64,000 nt of DNA from Acholeplasma equifetale ATCC 29724 (GTDB lineage Bacteria; Bacillota_I; Bacilli_A; Acholeplasmatales; Acholeplasmataceae): the NCBI RefSeq assembly GCF_000687735.1, contig NZ_JHXL01000004.1, positions 28,309-92,308 on the forward strand, read 5' to 3'. Made by a program: the position numbers and the translations under genes. A model generated the notes under the pieces. The model searched no databases. It was not told the origin of the DNA and saw only the letters and a program-made list of their open reading frames with translations. The first letter of the stretch is position 1. The number at the start of each line of letters is the position of its first letter. This document shows, one piece after another, positions 35,020 to 44,610 of the stretch.

Positions 35020-38000
35020 TTAATCAATTGCAAATAAACCACTTTCAATTTCAGGTATTTCATCACTTAAGTTTTTAAATGCTCCAGCAGTTTCCAATCT
35101 TTCAAAGACTGTTTTATTCACTCTTGTTCTGCTTTCAACATCTTTTATTGATTTAAACGGTTTTTCATTTCGCTTATCAATGATATCATATGCAACTTGA
35201 TCACCTAATCCATCAATTGATACAAAAGGCATTCTTAATCCGTCTTTTTCGATGATGAATTCTTTTGCTTCACTTTTATGAATATCTACTGGATAAAATT
35301 TATACCCTCTCTTAGTCATTTCTAATGCTACATATAATGTTACTAAGAGTTCTTCTTCTTTGGCTTTTTTCTCACTTTGATTGAGAATTTGATTGATACG
35401 ATTACGAATTGCATTATAACCAGCAATCATTGTATCGTGTTCAAATTGAACTGCACGTTTTGAGAAAAATCCACTATAGAATAGAAGTGGTTTATATATT
35501 TTAAACCATGCAATACGCATCGCCATAATTACATAAGCTGTCGCGTGTGCTTTAGGGAACATGTATTTAATTTTCGATGCGCTCCAAATATACCATTCAG
35601 GAATACCATTTGCACGCATTTCAGCTTCATATTCAGCCCACTTAGCAGGATTTGATGAAGGTTTTCCTTTACGAACAAACTCCATAATCTCAAATGCTTT
35701 TAGTGGTTTCATTCCTCTAAATGCTAATTCAACCATAATATCATCACGACAACCAATAATTTCATCGAATGAAATTTTGCCGTAATCTGTTTTGCCTAAA
35801 ACTAAATCTTGAGCATTTTTCAACCAAACATCCGTACCATGAGACAGTCCTGATATTTTGACTAATCCAGCAAATGTGCTTGGTTTTGTATCTTCTAACA
35901 TTTGTCTTGTAAATGATGTCCCAAATTCAGGTATTGCATAACTTGCAACATTACCATAAACATCATCTGCTTTAAAACCTAAGACTTCAGTACCTTGGAA
36001 TAATTGATAAACTTTCGGATCATCAATTGGAATATCTTGAGCACGTGTGAAAGGAAACTCTTCAGGATGATTTTTAACATAATCCATGAAAAACTTAATC
36101 ATCGTTGGGTCATCGTGTCCAAGAATATCGAGTTTTAATAAGTTATCTTCAAATGAGTGATAGTCAAAATGCGTTGTTTTCCATGTTGCATTTTTATCAT
36201 CAGCAGGATATTGAATTGGTGTTACATCAAAGATTGTTTTATGTTTAGGAACAACAACAATTCCCCCTGGGTGTTGTCCAGTTGAACGTTTAACTCCTTC
36301 AATACCTTTAGCAAGTAACTCAATATACGCATTTCGCTTTGTTAAACCTAAATCCTCTAAATAACCTTTAACATATCCAAATGCATTCTTTTCAGCAACC
36401 GTTTGAATTGTTCCTGCTCTAAATGTAAAATCTTCACCTAATAAATCTCTGACATATTGATGGGCTTTTGCTTGATAATCTCCTGAGAAGTTTAAGTCAA
36501 TATCCGGAACTTTATCACCATCAAACCCTAAGAAGGTTTCAAACGGAATATCATGCCCATCTTTAATTAAATCTCTACCACAATGTGGACATGTTCGATT
36601 CGGTAAGTCATATCCTGATTTAACTTCTTTAAGTACTTCTAAAAATGGCTCTTCTTCAGGTTTTACACCATATTCAATAATTTCTTCATCATTCATTTTG
36701 AATACTGTAAAATCACCATTTGGACAACGATAATGCGGTCTTAATGGATTAACTTCAGTAATTTCAAGCATTGTCGCAACTAAAGATGACCCTACTGATC
36801 CTCTTGATCCAACTAAGTATCCATCTTCTAATGACTTTTTAACAAGTAAATGAGAAATAAAATAAATAGGTGCAAATTGGTTTTCAATAATATTTTTCAA
36901 TTCGCGTTTAATACGTTGATCAACAAAAGGATGAAGTGTTTGTCCATATAATTGATGGGCTTTTTCATAAACCATTTTTTCAATTGTAACTGCAATTGAT
37001 TCAACACCTAATGTATCTTTAAACGCATCATCTTGAATTGAATAAAGTTCACTTGGGAAAGCTTTAACAGTATCAATCATTTGATTGATTTTTTTAGGGT
37101 TTTCTATAACAATTTCATGTTGTGTTTCAGGATCTAAGAAACTAAATGCATCAAGCATTTCTTGAGTTGTATGTAAATGTTGGTTAGGTGTTTTTTCATA
37201 TCCGTGTAATGGATGTAATCCACCACCAACGCTTTTTGTGTTCACATAAATATCTCGATATTTTTTATCTTCTGGATTTAAGTAATATGCATTAGAACTT
37301 GCAACAACTAATTTATTTTGTTCTTTAGCAAAATCAATTATCTTTTTGATTGTTGCTTGAATTGTTTCTTTAAAGTTTGGTCCAATTTGTTCTTCTAAAT
37401 GTAAATAACCTTCAACAGGATGAACTAATATAAAATCATAAAAACTAATTTTTTCTCTTAAAGTTTCATCGCTTAAGTTAAGTGCTGCTTCAAAAACCTC
37501 ACCATTATATGAACCGCTAGCAATGAGTAATCCTTCTTTTAATGATTCATAAACACTTCTTACTAATCTCGGTTCATGATTTAAATGGTTTGTTAATGTG
37601 TCTGAAACAAGTTTAAATAAATTTTTGTATCCTTCTTGATTTTTTGCATAAACTAATGCATTTTTAGGAATTTGATGACGCCACGCTTCATTTAAATCAA
37701 TAGCTGCATTAATTTCATAATATGTCATGATTTCTTCTTTATAAAAATCTTGCAGCATAGCTAAGAAAATTTCTGCTGTAGCATATGCATCATAAATTGC
37801 ACGGTGATGGGCTTCAAGTTTAACTTTAAAAAATGTTGATAAAGCTTTTAAGTTATATCGTTTTAAATCAGGAATATTACCACTTGGAGTTTTATAAAAT
37901 CTTGCATGATTATTTTCTTTATTTTCGCTATTATAAAAATATCTTGCAATATTTAATGTATCTATAACTGCAAAAGATTCATGGTGTAAACCTAATTGTA

Positions 38001-39525
38001 ATGATTTTTCTTTAATAAAACCAACGTCAAATGATGCATTTTGTCCAACCAAAACTGCACCTTTAATAAATTCTAGAAATTTAGGTAAAACAACTTCAAT
38101 CGGATCAGCATTTTGAAGCATTTCATCATCAATATTTGTAATACGTTTAATATTTTCACTTAATTTTTCTTTCGGATTCACAAATGTTTCAAAAGCTTCA
38201 CCAATGACACCATTTTGAATTTTATATGCTGCAATTTCTATAATTTTATCTCTTGTGTGAGAAAAACCTGTTGTTTCTAAGTCAAATACAACATATGTTG
38301 CATCTTTCAATGGAAAATCTTCATGATAATCTGTTGTAATCTTAAACTCATAGTCATTAACATAGTTTAGTTCAACACCATAAATGGGTTTAATTTTTTT
38401 ACCCTTTAGTGATTTTACTAAATCTGGGTATGCATAAACACCATTACGGTCTGTAATTGCGAATGCTTCATGTCCCCAAGATTCTAACGTATTAACATAA
38501 TCTTCAATCGATGTGACTGCATCCATTGGACTCATTTTTGTATGTAAACTAAATTCAATACGTTTATCTTTTGCACGATCCATTCTTTCTTTCTTTTCTG
38601 GACGTGCAATTTTATTAAATGCCCTTGGTGTTAAGACAACATCTTTTACGTAGTTATCATATTCTGCCGTACCAGAAACAGATATCACATCACCAACTTT
38701 TATGTCATTAGCAAGCTGAATATCTTTTTCTTGTGTAAAAAATCGTCTAACGTTAATTGCATCTGTTTCATCAAAAACTGAAAATGTAAATAATGTTGAG
38801 CGTGGTAATTCACGTTTGTCTATTTTAAATACTTCACCTTCAATTTGAAAATTCAAATGACCTTTTTCATTTTTATACTTATCAAGACCATATTGAGTTG
38901 TAGGAATCTCTTCAATTTTTACTTCTTCAGGTTTATGTTTAAATTGGAAAGTTACTTTCTTATCTAAAATGACTTCTTCTTTTTTAGGTGTTAATGACAT
39001 TAATGTTTCTGCATGTTCTTGAATATGTCGTTCAACTTGTTCTTTAACGCTTTGAATGTTTTCATTAACAATAACATCAAAATTCACTTTAAATCCATGT
39101 TTTAAAAATTCATCTTTTAATAATGGAAAATATTTTTTTATGCTGACTGAATCTTTTTCAACATGAATAAAATATGTATTATCTTTAAACTCATAATTAT
39201 AGTTTTTAAACATCAAAATTGGTGAGAATTTTTCAGATGCTTTAATAATTAGCATATCGTAATATGCTTTTTCATACCCATTTAAGTTTGGATTTTTAAA
39301 TGAAAAAACAAAGTCAATTGACTTTACAATACCTGGTTTAAAGAAAAATGTTTGGAGTTGATTAATAAATGAGCTCATTAAAGGCGGACTCATGACTTCA
39401 TCAAACGTAATATCAAATAATAGCCCTCCAGATTTTTTCTTCACAGTAACTGAATTTAAAGTTGCAGTATCTAATGGTTTAATATTGAGTTGTGCTTGTT
39501 CTAAAAATAATTTGAATTTATCCAT
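35020..39525 (-). CDS. polC: DNA polymerase III PolC-type alpha subunit
   Basis: The Gram-positive replicative polymerase with built-in proofreading. In 1501 residues: an N-terminal domain, OB fold (about 215-310), PHP domain split around the exonuclease (HTKMSPMDAVTSIEDY near 325), DEDD 3'-5' exonuclease at about 405-575 (YVVFDLETTGF ... VGQNASFDVGF), a zinc motif (CPHCG), and the C-family polymerase core including PDIDLNFSGDYQ and the SKIKYMFPKAHA region. Length is slightly above the usual 1440. The start shares one base with the stop of the upstream DUF1189-like gene (TAATG). Confidence 0.97.
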   Translation of the reverse strand: MDKFKLFLEQAQLNIKPLDTATLNSVTVKKKSGGLLFDITFDEVMSPPLMSSFINQLQTFFFKPGIVKSIDFVFSFKNPNLNGYEKAYYDMLIIKASEKFSPILMFKNYNYEFKDNTYFIHVEKDSVSIKKYFPLLKDEFLKHGFKVNFDVIVNENIQSVKEQVERHIQEHAETLMSLTPKKEEVILDKKVTFQFKHKPEEVKIEEIPTTQYGLDKYKNEKGHLNFQIEGEVFKIDKRELPRSTLFTFSVFDETDAINVRRFFTQEKDIQLANDIKVGDVISVSGTAEYDNYVKDVVLTPRAFNKIARPEKKERMDRAKDKRIEFSLHTKMSPMDAVTSIEDYVNTLESWGHEAFAITDRNGVYAYPDLVKSLKGKKIKPIYGVELNYVNDYEFKITTDYHEDFPLKDATYVVFDLETTGFSHTRDKIIEIAAYKIQNGVIGEAFETFVNPKEKLSENIKRITNIDDEMLQNADPIEVVLPKFLEFIKGAVLVGQNASFDVGFIKEKSLQLGLHHESFAVIDTLNIARYFYNSENKENNHARFYKTPSGNIPDLKRYNLKALSTFFKVKLEAHHRAIYDAYATAEIFLAMLQDFYKEEIMTYYEINAAIDLNEAWRHQIPKNALVYAKNQEGYKNLFKLVSDTLTNHLNHEPRLVRSVYESLKEGLLIASGSYNGEVFEAALNLSDETLREKISFYDFILVHPVEGYLHLEEQIGPNFKETIQATIKKIIDFAKEQNKLVVASSNAYYLNPEDKKYRDIYVNTKSVGGGLHPLHGYEKTPNQHLHTTQEMLDAFSFLDPETQHEIVIENPKKINQMIDTVKAFPSELYSIQDDAFKDTLGVESIAVTIEKMVYEKAHQLYGQTLHPFVDQRIKRELKNIIENQFAPIYFISHLLVKKSLEDGYLVGSRGSVGSSLVATMLEITEVNPLRPHYRCPNGDFTVFKMNDEEIIEYGVKPEEEPFLEVLKEVKSGYDLPNRTCPHCGRDLIKDGHDIPFETFLGFDGDKVPDIDLNFSGDYQAKAHQYVRDLLGEDFTFRAGTIQTVAEKNAFGYVKGYLEDLGLTKRNAYIELLAKGIEGVKRSTGQHPGGIVVVPKHKTIFDVTPIQYPADDKNATWKTTHFDYHSFEDNLLKLDILGHDDPTMIKFFMDYVKNHPEEFPFTRAQDIPIDDPKVYQLFQGTEVLGFKADDVYGNVASYAIPEFGTSFTRQMLEDTKPSTFAGLVKISGLSHGTDVWLKNAQDLVLGKTDYGKISFDEIIGCRDDIMVELAFRGMKPLKAFEIMEFVRKGKPSSNPAKWAEYEAEMRANGIPEWYIWSASKIKYMFPKAHATAYVIMAMRIAWFKIYKPLLFYSGFFSKRAVQFEHDTMIAGYNAIRNRINQILNQSEKKAKEEELLVTLYVALEMTKRGYKFYPVDIHKSEAKEFIIEKDGLRMPFVSIDGLGDQVAYDIIDKRNEKPFKSIKDVESRTRVNKTVFERLETAGAFKNLSDEIPEIESGLFAID

Positions 39526-40286
39526 TATATACCATGTCCTTTCAGTCCTCTTATAAATATATTATAGTTGACAATAAGCATAATAATTCCAAGTAAATTT
39601 AATATCGCCATATTAAATACAATTCCGAAAAAACATAGAATGACATAAATCGTTGATGCATAGACGCCACCCTTGAATTTATATTTAAATGGTAAAGGTA
39701 ATCGTGTTAGAAATGTAGATAATATAATTAACATTAACGCTTCAATTGAATATTTTATAAATTCAATAAAAACATATAAAATTTTTGTATGGACTTCTAT
39801 TGGTTTTAGCGTTTTAAGCATTAATGTTGTAAAATGTTCTATATTTTTGGTTGAATAATCATTGAAATCAAATTCATCAAAACCTAAATCAAAATAGGTT
39901 TGATCATATTTAAAAATATTTAATATGTGCACCCTAATACGATCTTCTTGAAATTCAATATGAATAACCGCTTCACTTCTAATAAATTGATGAGACATGG
40001 AAATTTGATACATACCAAATGTATAAGATTTATTATAAGAATCTTCAATATAAAGCAAGCCATTTTCTATTTTTGCAGATCCTTTAAAATAATCTTTATA
40101 ACCTAATTCCATGGTTTGTATATCATGTGGTGCCATAGTATCAAATTTAAATGTTAAAAGTATGGTCGGAATTGTCAAAATAAACATCAATAAAAAAAAG
40201 TAAACCCATAATTTAACATATGAATTATTTAAAAACATGATAATTCGTTTTGGATGAAATAAACTTGTTTTAAATTGATGATACAT
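39525..40286 (-). CDS. DUF1189-like membrane protein
   Basis: A 253-residue protein with one membrane helix near residues 28-48 and about three at 160-245, separated by an extracytoplasmic beta-rich region. The start FKTSLFHPKRIIMF resembles DUF1189 proteins of Bacilli (sLy.Pk.i..f). Function is unknown. It overlaps polC by a single base, so the two are likely co-translated, but a replication role cannot be claimed. Confidence 0.6.
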   Translation of the reverse strand: MYHQFKTSLFHPKRIIMFLNNSYVKLWVYFFLLMFILTIPTILLTFKFDTMAPHDIQTMELGYKDYFKGSAKIENGLLYIEDSYNKSYTFGMYQISMSHQFIRSEAVIHIEFQEDRIRVHILNIFKYDQTYFDLGFDEFDFNDYSTKNIEHFTTLMLKTLKPIEVHTKILYVFIEFIKYSIEALMLIILSTFLTRLPLPFKYKFKGGVYASTIYVILCFFGIVFNMAILNLLGIIMLIVNYNIFIRGLKGHGI

Positions 40287-40363
40287 ACCCTATTTCCTCG
40301 ATTTCCTCGTAACGTTATTATAACACATGAATGACTTATGGTAAAATATAAAATGGTGAAACT

Positions 40364-41317
40364 ATGGAACTCATAACAAGAGAAAAACATTACAATACAT
40401 TAAATAATTATTACAAAAATAAATACAAACAAAAAGTATTCAAAATATCACTTAATGGTGGATTTACATGTCCAAACATTGATGGTACTGTTGCATCAGG
40501 TGGATGTACTTTTTGTTCTTGGATGGGTTCAGGTGATTTTGCAGGTAACAAGCGTGATCCATTAAAAAAACAATTTGAAGAAATTAAAGAGAAAATGCAT
40601 AAAAAATGGCGTGAAGGTTTATATATTGCATATTTCCAAGCAAATACAAATACACATGCACCGTTACCTAGATTAAAAGAACTTTATGAAGAAGCTATTA
40701 CACTTGATCCAAATATCGTTATGCTATCAATAGGTACAAGACCAGATAGTCTACCACAAGATGTTGTTGATTATTTAGGAGAACTCAATAAACGCATTGA
40801 TGTTCAAGTTGAATTAGGTTTACAAACCGTTCATCAAAAGACAAGTGATTTAATTAATAGAGCCCATGATTTAAAATCATTTGATGATGCAGTTTATCGA
40901 TTAAGAGAAAAAAATATCGAAGTGGTTGTTCATATTATTAATGGTTTACCTGGCGAAACCAAAGAAATGATGTTAGATACAATCAAACATTTAAATACTT
41001 TACCAATACAAGGTATCAAAATTCATATGCTTCATTTAATGGAAAAAACAAAAATGGGCTATGAATATACACAAAAGCCTTGGCCACTTCTTACACTTGA
41101 AGAGTATGTCGATATTGTTGTCAATCAATTGCGTATTTTAGATAAAAATACCATTGTGCATCGTGTAACAGGTGATGCACCAACTGAAATGCTTATTGCA
41201 CCAACTTGGACTAGGAAAAAATTTGTCGTATCCAATGAAATTGATAAACTTATGCGTAAACTAAACGCTTATCAGGGGGATATGTATGAAAGAAAACATC
41301 ATATTGAAAGCACATGA
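40364..41317 (+). CDS. Radical SAM protein YtqA (TIGR01212 type), tRNA wobble-uridine modification
   Basis: A 317-residue radical SAM protein of the YtqA family: NGGFTCPNIDG followed by GGCTFCSW holds the cluster cysteines, and AYFQANTNTHAPLPRLKELY is typical. In B. subtilis YtqA (MnmL) is linked to turning cmnm5U into nm5U at tRNA position 34, with YtqB (MnmM) as the methylating partner. Here ytqB follows directly, overlapping by 32 bases, so the pair forms a unit. It is divergent from the DUF1189-like gene. Confidence 0.88.
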   Translation: MELITREKHYNTLNNYYKNKYKQKVFKISLNGGFTCPNIDGTVASGGCTFCSWMGSGDFAGNKRDPLKKQFEEIKEKMHKKWREGLYIAYFQANTNTHAPLPRLKELYEEAITLDPNIVMLSIGTRPDSLPQDVVDYLGELNKRIDVQVELGLQTVHQKTSDLINRAHDLKSFDDAVYRLREKNIEVVVHIINGLPGETKEMMLDTIKHLNTLPIQGIKIHMLHLMEKTKMGYEYTQKPWPLLTLEEYVDIVVNQLRILDKNTIVHRVTGDAPTEMLIAPTWTRKKFVVSNEIDKLMRKLNAYQGDMYERKHHIEST

Positions 41318-41816
41318 TCTTATTTTAGAAAACATCAATAAAGATTCTATTGTTGTAGATGCAACATGTGGAAATGGTCATGATACTTTATTTTTAGCTG
41401 AACGAGTTAAACTTGTTTATGCTTTTGATATTCAAGAAGAAGCTATTCATCAAACTCAAAACAGATTAAAAGATTTTAATAATGTAAAGTACATCTTAGA
41501 TTCTCATGAAAACATATTAAATTATGTAACTGATTATGATGGAGTTATCTTTAATTTAGGTTATTTACCTGGTTCAGATAAATTAATAAAAACAAACCAT
41601 AGAACAACGATTAAAACCTTAGAAAATCTCAATCAAAATAAAAAGGGATTCATTTTATTAGTTATTTATCCGGGTCATTTAGAAGGTTTTATTGAAAGTG
41701 TTGCTATTACTTCTTGGTTAGATAAAAAGAATATCAAATATCGAGTCATTCGAAACCCATATAAGACTGAAAAAGAATCCCCATATATTGTATTTTGGAA
41801 CTATAATAGTTTTTAG
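41286..41816 (+). CDS. mnmM: tRNA mnm5U methyltransferase YtqB-like (MnmM)
   Basis: A class I SAM methyltransferase of 176 residues: motif I VVDATCGNGHDTLFLA, acidic motif II VYAFDIQ, and the family motif FNLGYLPGSDK. B. subtilis YtqB/MnmM methylates nm5U to mnm5U in the wobble position of some tRNAs. The ATG at 41286 has GGGGG seven bases upstream; the gene overlaps the end of ytqA by 32 bases, so translation is coupled. Confidence 0.88.
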   Translation: MKENIILKAHDLILENINKDSIVVDATCGNGHDTLFLAERVKLVYAFDIQEEAIHQTQNRLKDFNNVKYILDSHENILNYVTDYDGVIFNLGYLPGSDKLIKTNHRTTIKTLENLNQNKKGFILLVIYPGHLEGFIESVAITSWLDKKNIKYRVIRNPYKTEKESPYIVFWNYNSF

Positions 41817-41839
41817 TAGGCTTAATGCCTACTTTTTTT
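41815..41839 (+). terminator. Terminator after the ytqA-ytqB pair
   Basis: AGTAGGC (41815-41821) pairs with GCCTACT (41827-41833), followed by a T-run. The stem begins at the ytqB stop. Confidence 0.85.
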
Positions 41840-41842
41840 ATG

Positions 41843-41870
41843 AAAAAACACCTCAAAATTTGAGGTGTTT
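41843..41870 (-). terminator. Terminator after adhE
   Basis: AACACCTCAAA and TTTGAGGTGTT form a near-perfect stem flanked by A and T runs, just beyond the adhE stop. It is convergent with the terminator at 41815. Confidence 0.85.
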
Positions 41871-41875
41871 CTTAT

Positions 41876-44458
41876 TTAAAATTTCCCGTAATATGCGTTT
41901 TCTAAGATTTCTTTCATATCTTCAACTAAAGGTAATCTAGGATTTGCCGTTGAACATTGATCTTCATATGCAGCATATGCTAATTCTAGGCTATGTTCTA
42001 AGAAATCTTTTTCATCTGTACCTTGAGCTTGGAAACTCATCTCAATATCTAAAGATTTTGCTAAATCATAGCACGCTCTAGCAAACATCTCAACCCCTTC
42101 TTCTACGCTCTTAGGATTTAGGCCAATTGCACGTGCTAATTCATAATATTTTTCATTTGCAACATAATATTTATATTTTGGCCATGTAGAAAGTTTTGCA
42201 GGTTTTTGACCATTATAACGAATGACATGTGGTAATAAAATGGCATTAATTCTTCCGTGAGGAATATGATATCTTCCCCCCACTTTATGTGCCATTGAGT
42301 GAGATATGCCTAAGAATGCATTTCCAAATGCCATACCCGCCATGGTTGATGCATTATGCATCTTTTCACGAGCTTCAAAATCATTACCATTATCATATGC
42401 ACGTTTTAAATATTGGAATACCATTTTAACTGTTTGTAAAGCTAATGCATCAGTATAGTCATTTGCTAGAATTGAAACATATGATTCTACTGCATGTGTT
42501 AAAACGTCCATTCCAGTATCTGCTGTAACTTTCTTTGGTTGAGTTAATGTTAATGCTGGATCAACAATTGCTACAGTAGGTGTTAATGAATAATCTGCTA
42601 ACGGATATTTCTTTTGATTCTTAGTATCTGTAATTACCGCAAATGGTGTAACTTCACTACCTGTACCAGATGTTGTAGGAATACATACTAGTTTTGTTTT
42701 CTTACCTAACTCTGGATAACGGAATGCACGTTTACGAATATCCATAAACTTTTGTTTTAAATCGTCAAAATCAACTTCAGGATGCTCATAGAAAAGCCAC
42801 ATTGCTTTTGCTGCATCCATAGGTGATCCTCCACCAATTGCAATAATCGTATCTGGTTCAAATGATTTCATCAATTCATAGCCTTTAATAACTGTTTCAA
42901 TTGATGGATCTGGTTCAACATCACAGAACAATTGAACTGAAACATGATTGCGTCTTAAACTTAATTGATCCGTTACTTTTTTTACATATCCTAAATCAAC
43001 CATTACTCGGTCTGTAATAATGATTGCTTTATTAACGTTATGCATTTGTCTTAAATATTCAATTGCATCTTTTTCAAAATATATTTTTGAAGGAACTTTA
43101 AACCATTGCATATTATTTTTACGCTCACCAATCTTTTTAATATTGAGTAAGTGTATCGCACTTACATTATCTGATACAGCATTACCGCCGTATGAACCAC
43201 AACCAAGTGTTAATGATGGTATAAATCGATTATAAATATTTCCTATACCACCAAATGTTGCAGGTGAATTCCAAATAATACGTATAGCTTTTAGTTTTAA
43301 ACCAAATTCATCAACAATTTCTTTGTTTTGTGTATGAATCACTGCACTATGACCTAATCCATTAAGTTCAACCATTTGTATAGCTAGTTTGATACCTTCT
43401 TTGCTATCTTTAGATTTTAAGAATGCTAAAACTGGTGATAATTTTTCTCTTGTAAGTGGTTCTTTATCACCTACTAGTTTACATTCAACAGCTAATATGT
43501 TTGTATCTTTTGGTACTTCAAAACCAGCCATTTGTGCAATATCATAGGCACTTTGTCCAACAATAATAGGATTAAGTTTGACACCATCAGGAAAAATTAA
43601 TTCTTGAAGTTTTTTCTTTTCTTCTTTATTACAAAAATATACATGTAATTCTTTAAATTCTTTAACAACTTCATCATAAATAGCTTCATCAATAATAACT
43701 GCTTGTTCAGATGCACAAACCATACCATTATCAAATGCTTTAGACATTACAATATCATTAACTGCTTGTTTAATATGAGCAGTTTTTTCAATGTATGCTG
43801 GAACATTACCTGCACCAACACCTAATGCTGGTTTTCCACATGAATAAGCTGCTTTAACCATAGCATTTCCACCTGTTGCAAGTATTGTTGCAACATCAGG
43901 ATGTTTCATTAATGCATTTGTATTTTCCATACTTGGAGTTTCAATCCATTGGATACAATATTCAGGTGCACCCGCTTTAACAGCTGCTTCTTTGACAATT
44001 CTTGCTGCTTCTTTACTTGAATTTTGAGCTGATGGATGGAATGCAAAAATAATTGGGTTACGTGTCTTCAATGCAATAAGTGATTTAAAGATCACAGTAG
44101 ATGTTGGATTGGTTACTGGAGTGATCGCACAAATAACACCTACTGGATCTGCAATCTCTGTAATTCCTGTGACTTTATCTTCTTTGATGATGCCTACTGT
44201 TCTTAAATGACGCATATGATTAATAACATATTCAACTGCAAAAAGGTTTTTGGTTGCTTTATCTTCGAAGACACCACGTTTTGTTTCTTCAACTGCAAGT
44301 TTGGCTAAAAGGCCATGGGCATCAATTGCTGCAACAGATACTTTTGCAACAATTTGATCGACATCTTCTTGTGTCAATTCATAATACTTTTCAAGCGCTT
44401 GTTTTCCGCGCATGACTAAAAAATCTACCTCATTAGAGATAATCCTTTCTTTTTCCAT
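41876..44458 (-). CDS. adhE: Bifunctional acetaldehyde-CoA / alcohol dehydrogenase
   Basis: Reduces acetyl-CoA to acetaldehyde and then ethanol, regenerating NAD+ in fermentation. The 860-residue length is normal. The aldehyde dehydrogenase half (about 1-430) keeps the catalytic Cys in DNGMVCASEQAVI. The iron alcohol dehydrogenase half (about 450-860) keeps GGGSPMDAAKA and the metal-binding HSMAHKVGGRYHIPHG. It implies ethanol-forming anaerobic metabolism. A cre-like site lies about 94 bases upstream, consistent with carbon control. Confidence 0.96.
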   Translation of the reverse strand: MEKERIISNEVDFLVMRGKQALEKYYELTQEDVDQIVAKVSVAAIDAHGLLAKLAVEETKRGVFEDKATKNLFAVEYVINHMRHLRTVGIIKEDKVTGITEIADPVGVICAITPVTNPTSTVIFKSLIALKTRNPIIFAFHPSAQNSSKEAARIVKEAAVKAGAPEYCIQWIETPSMENTNALMKHPDVATILATGGNAMVKAAYSCGKPALGVGAGNVPAYIEKTAHIKQAVNDIVMSKAFDNGMVCASEQAVIIDEAIYDEVVKEFKELHVYFCNKEEKKKLQELIFPDGVKLNPIIVGQSAYDIAQMAGFEVPKDTNILAVECKLVGDKEPLTREKLSPVLAFLKSKDSKEGIKLAIQMVELNGLGHSAVIHTQNKEIVDEFGLKLKAIRIIWNSPATFGGIGNIYNRFIPSLTLGCGSYGGNAVSDNVSAIHLLNIKKIGERKNNMQWFKVPSKIYFEKDAIEYLRQMHNVNKAIIITDRVMVDLGYVKKVTDQLSLRRNHVSVQLFCDVEPDPSIETVIKGYELMKSFEPDTIIAIGGGSPMDAAKAMWLFYEHPEVDFDDLKQKFMDIRKRAFRYPELGKKTKLVCIPTTSGTGSEVTPFAVITDTKNQKKYPLADYSLTPTVAIVDPALTLTQPKKVTADTGMDVLTHAVESYVSILANDYTDALALQTVKMVFQYLKRAYDNGNDFEAREKMHNASTMAGMAFGNAFLGISHSMAHKVGGRYHIPHGRINAILLPHVIRYNGQKPAKLSTWPKYKYYVANEKYYELARAIGLNPKSVEEGVEMFARACYDLAKSLDIEMSFQAQGTDEKDFLEHSLELAYAAYEDQCSTANPRLPLVEDMKEILENAYYGKF

Positions 44459-44551
44459 AAAAATTCTCCTTTTAAGTATTTAATTTTTGAATTCGTTCTT
44501 GTTAGCCTTATCTTACTAAAGAATTTTTATGATTTCAAATGATTCTATAAA

Positions 44552-44565
44552 TGAATACGTTTTCA
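44552..44565. promoter_or_regulatory. cre-like operator upstream of adhE
   Basis: TGAATACGTTTTCA matches 13 of 14 cre consensus positions, with TGAA/TTCA symmetry. It lies in the 150-base gap between leuS and adhE. Confidence 0.5.
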
Positions 44566-44577
44566 GTCAAAAACAAT

Positions 44578-44606
44578 AAAAAAGACGGATTTTTTAACCG
44601 TCTTTT
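44578..44606 (-). terminator. Terminator after leuS
   Basis: AAAAGACGG and CCGTCTTTT pair over a loop of about 9 bases, directly after the leuS stop. Confidence 0.85.
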
Positions 44607-44610
44607 GTCA

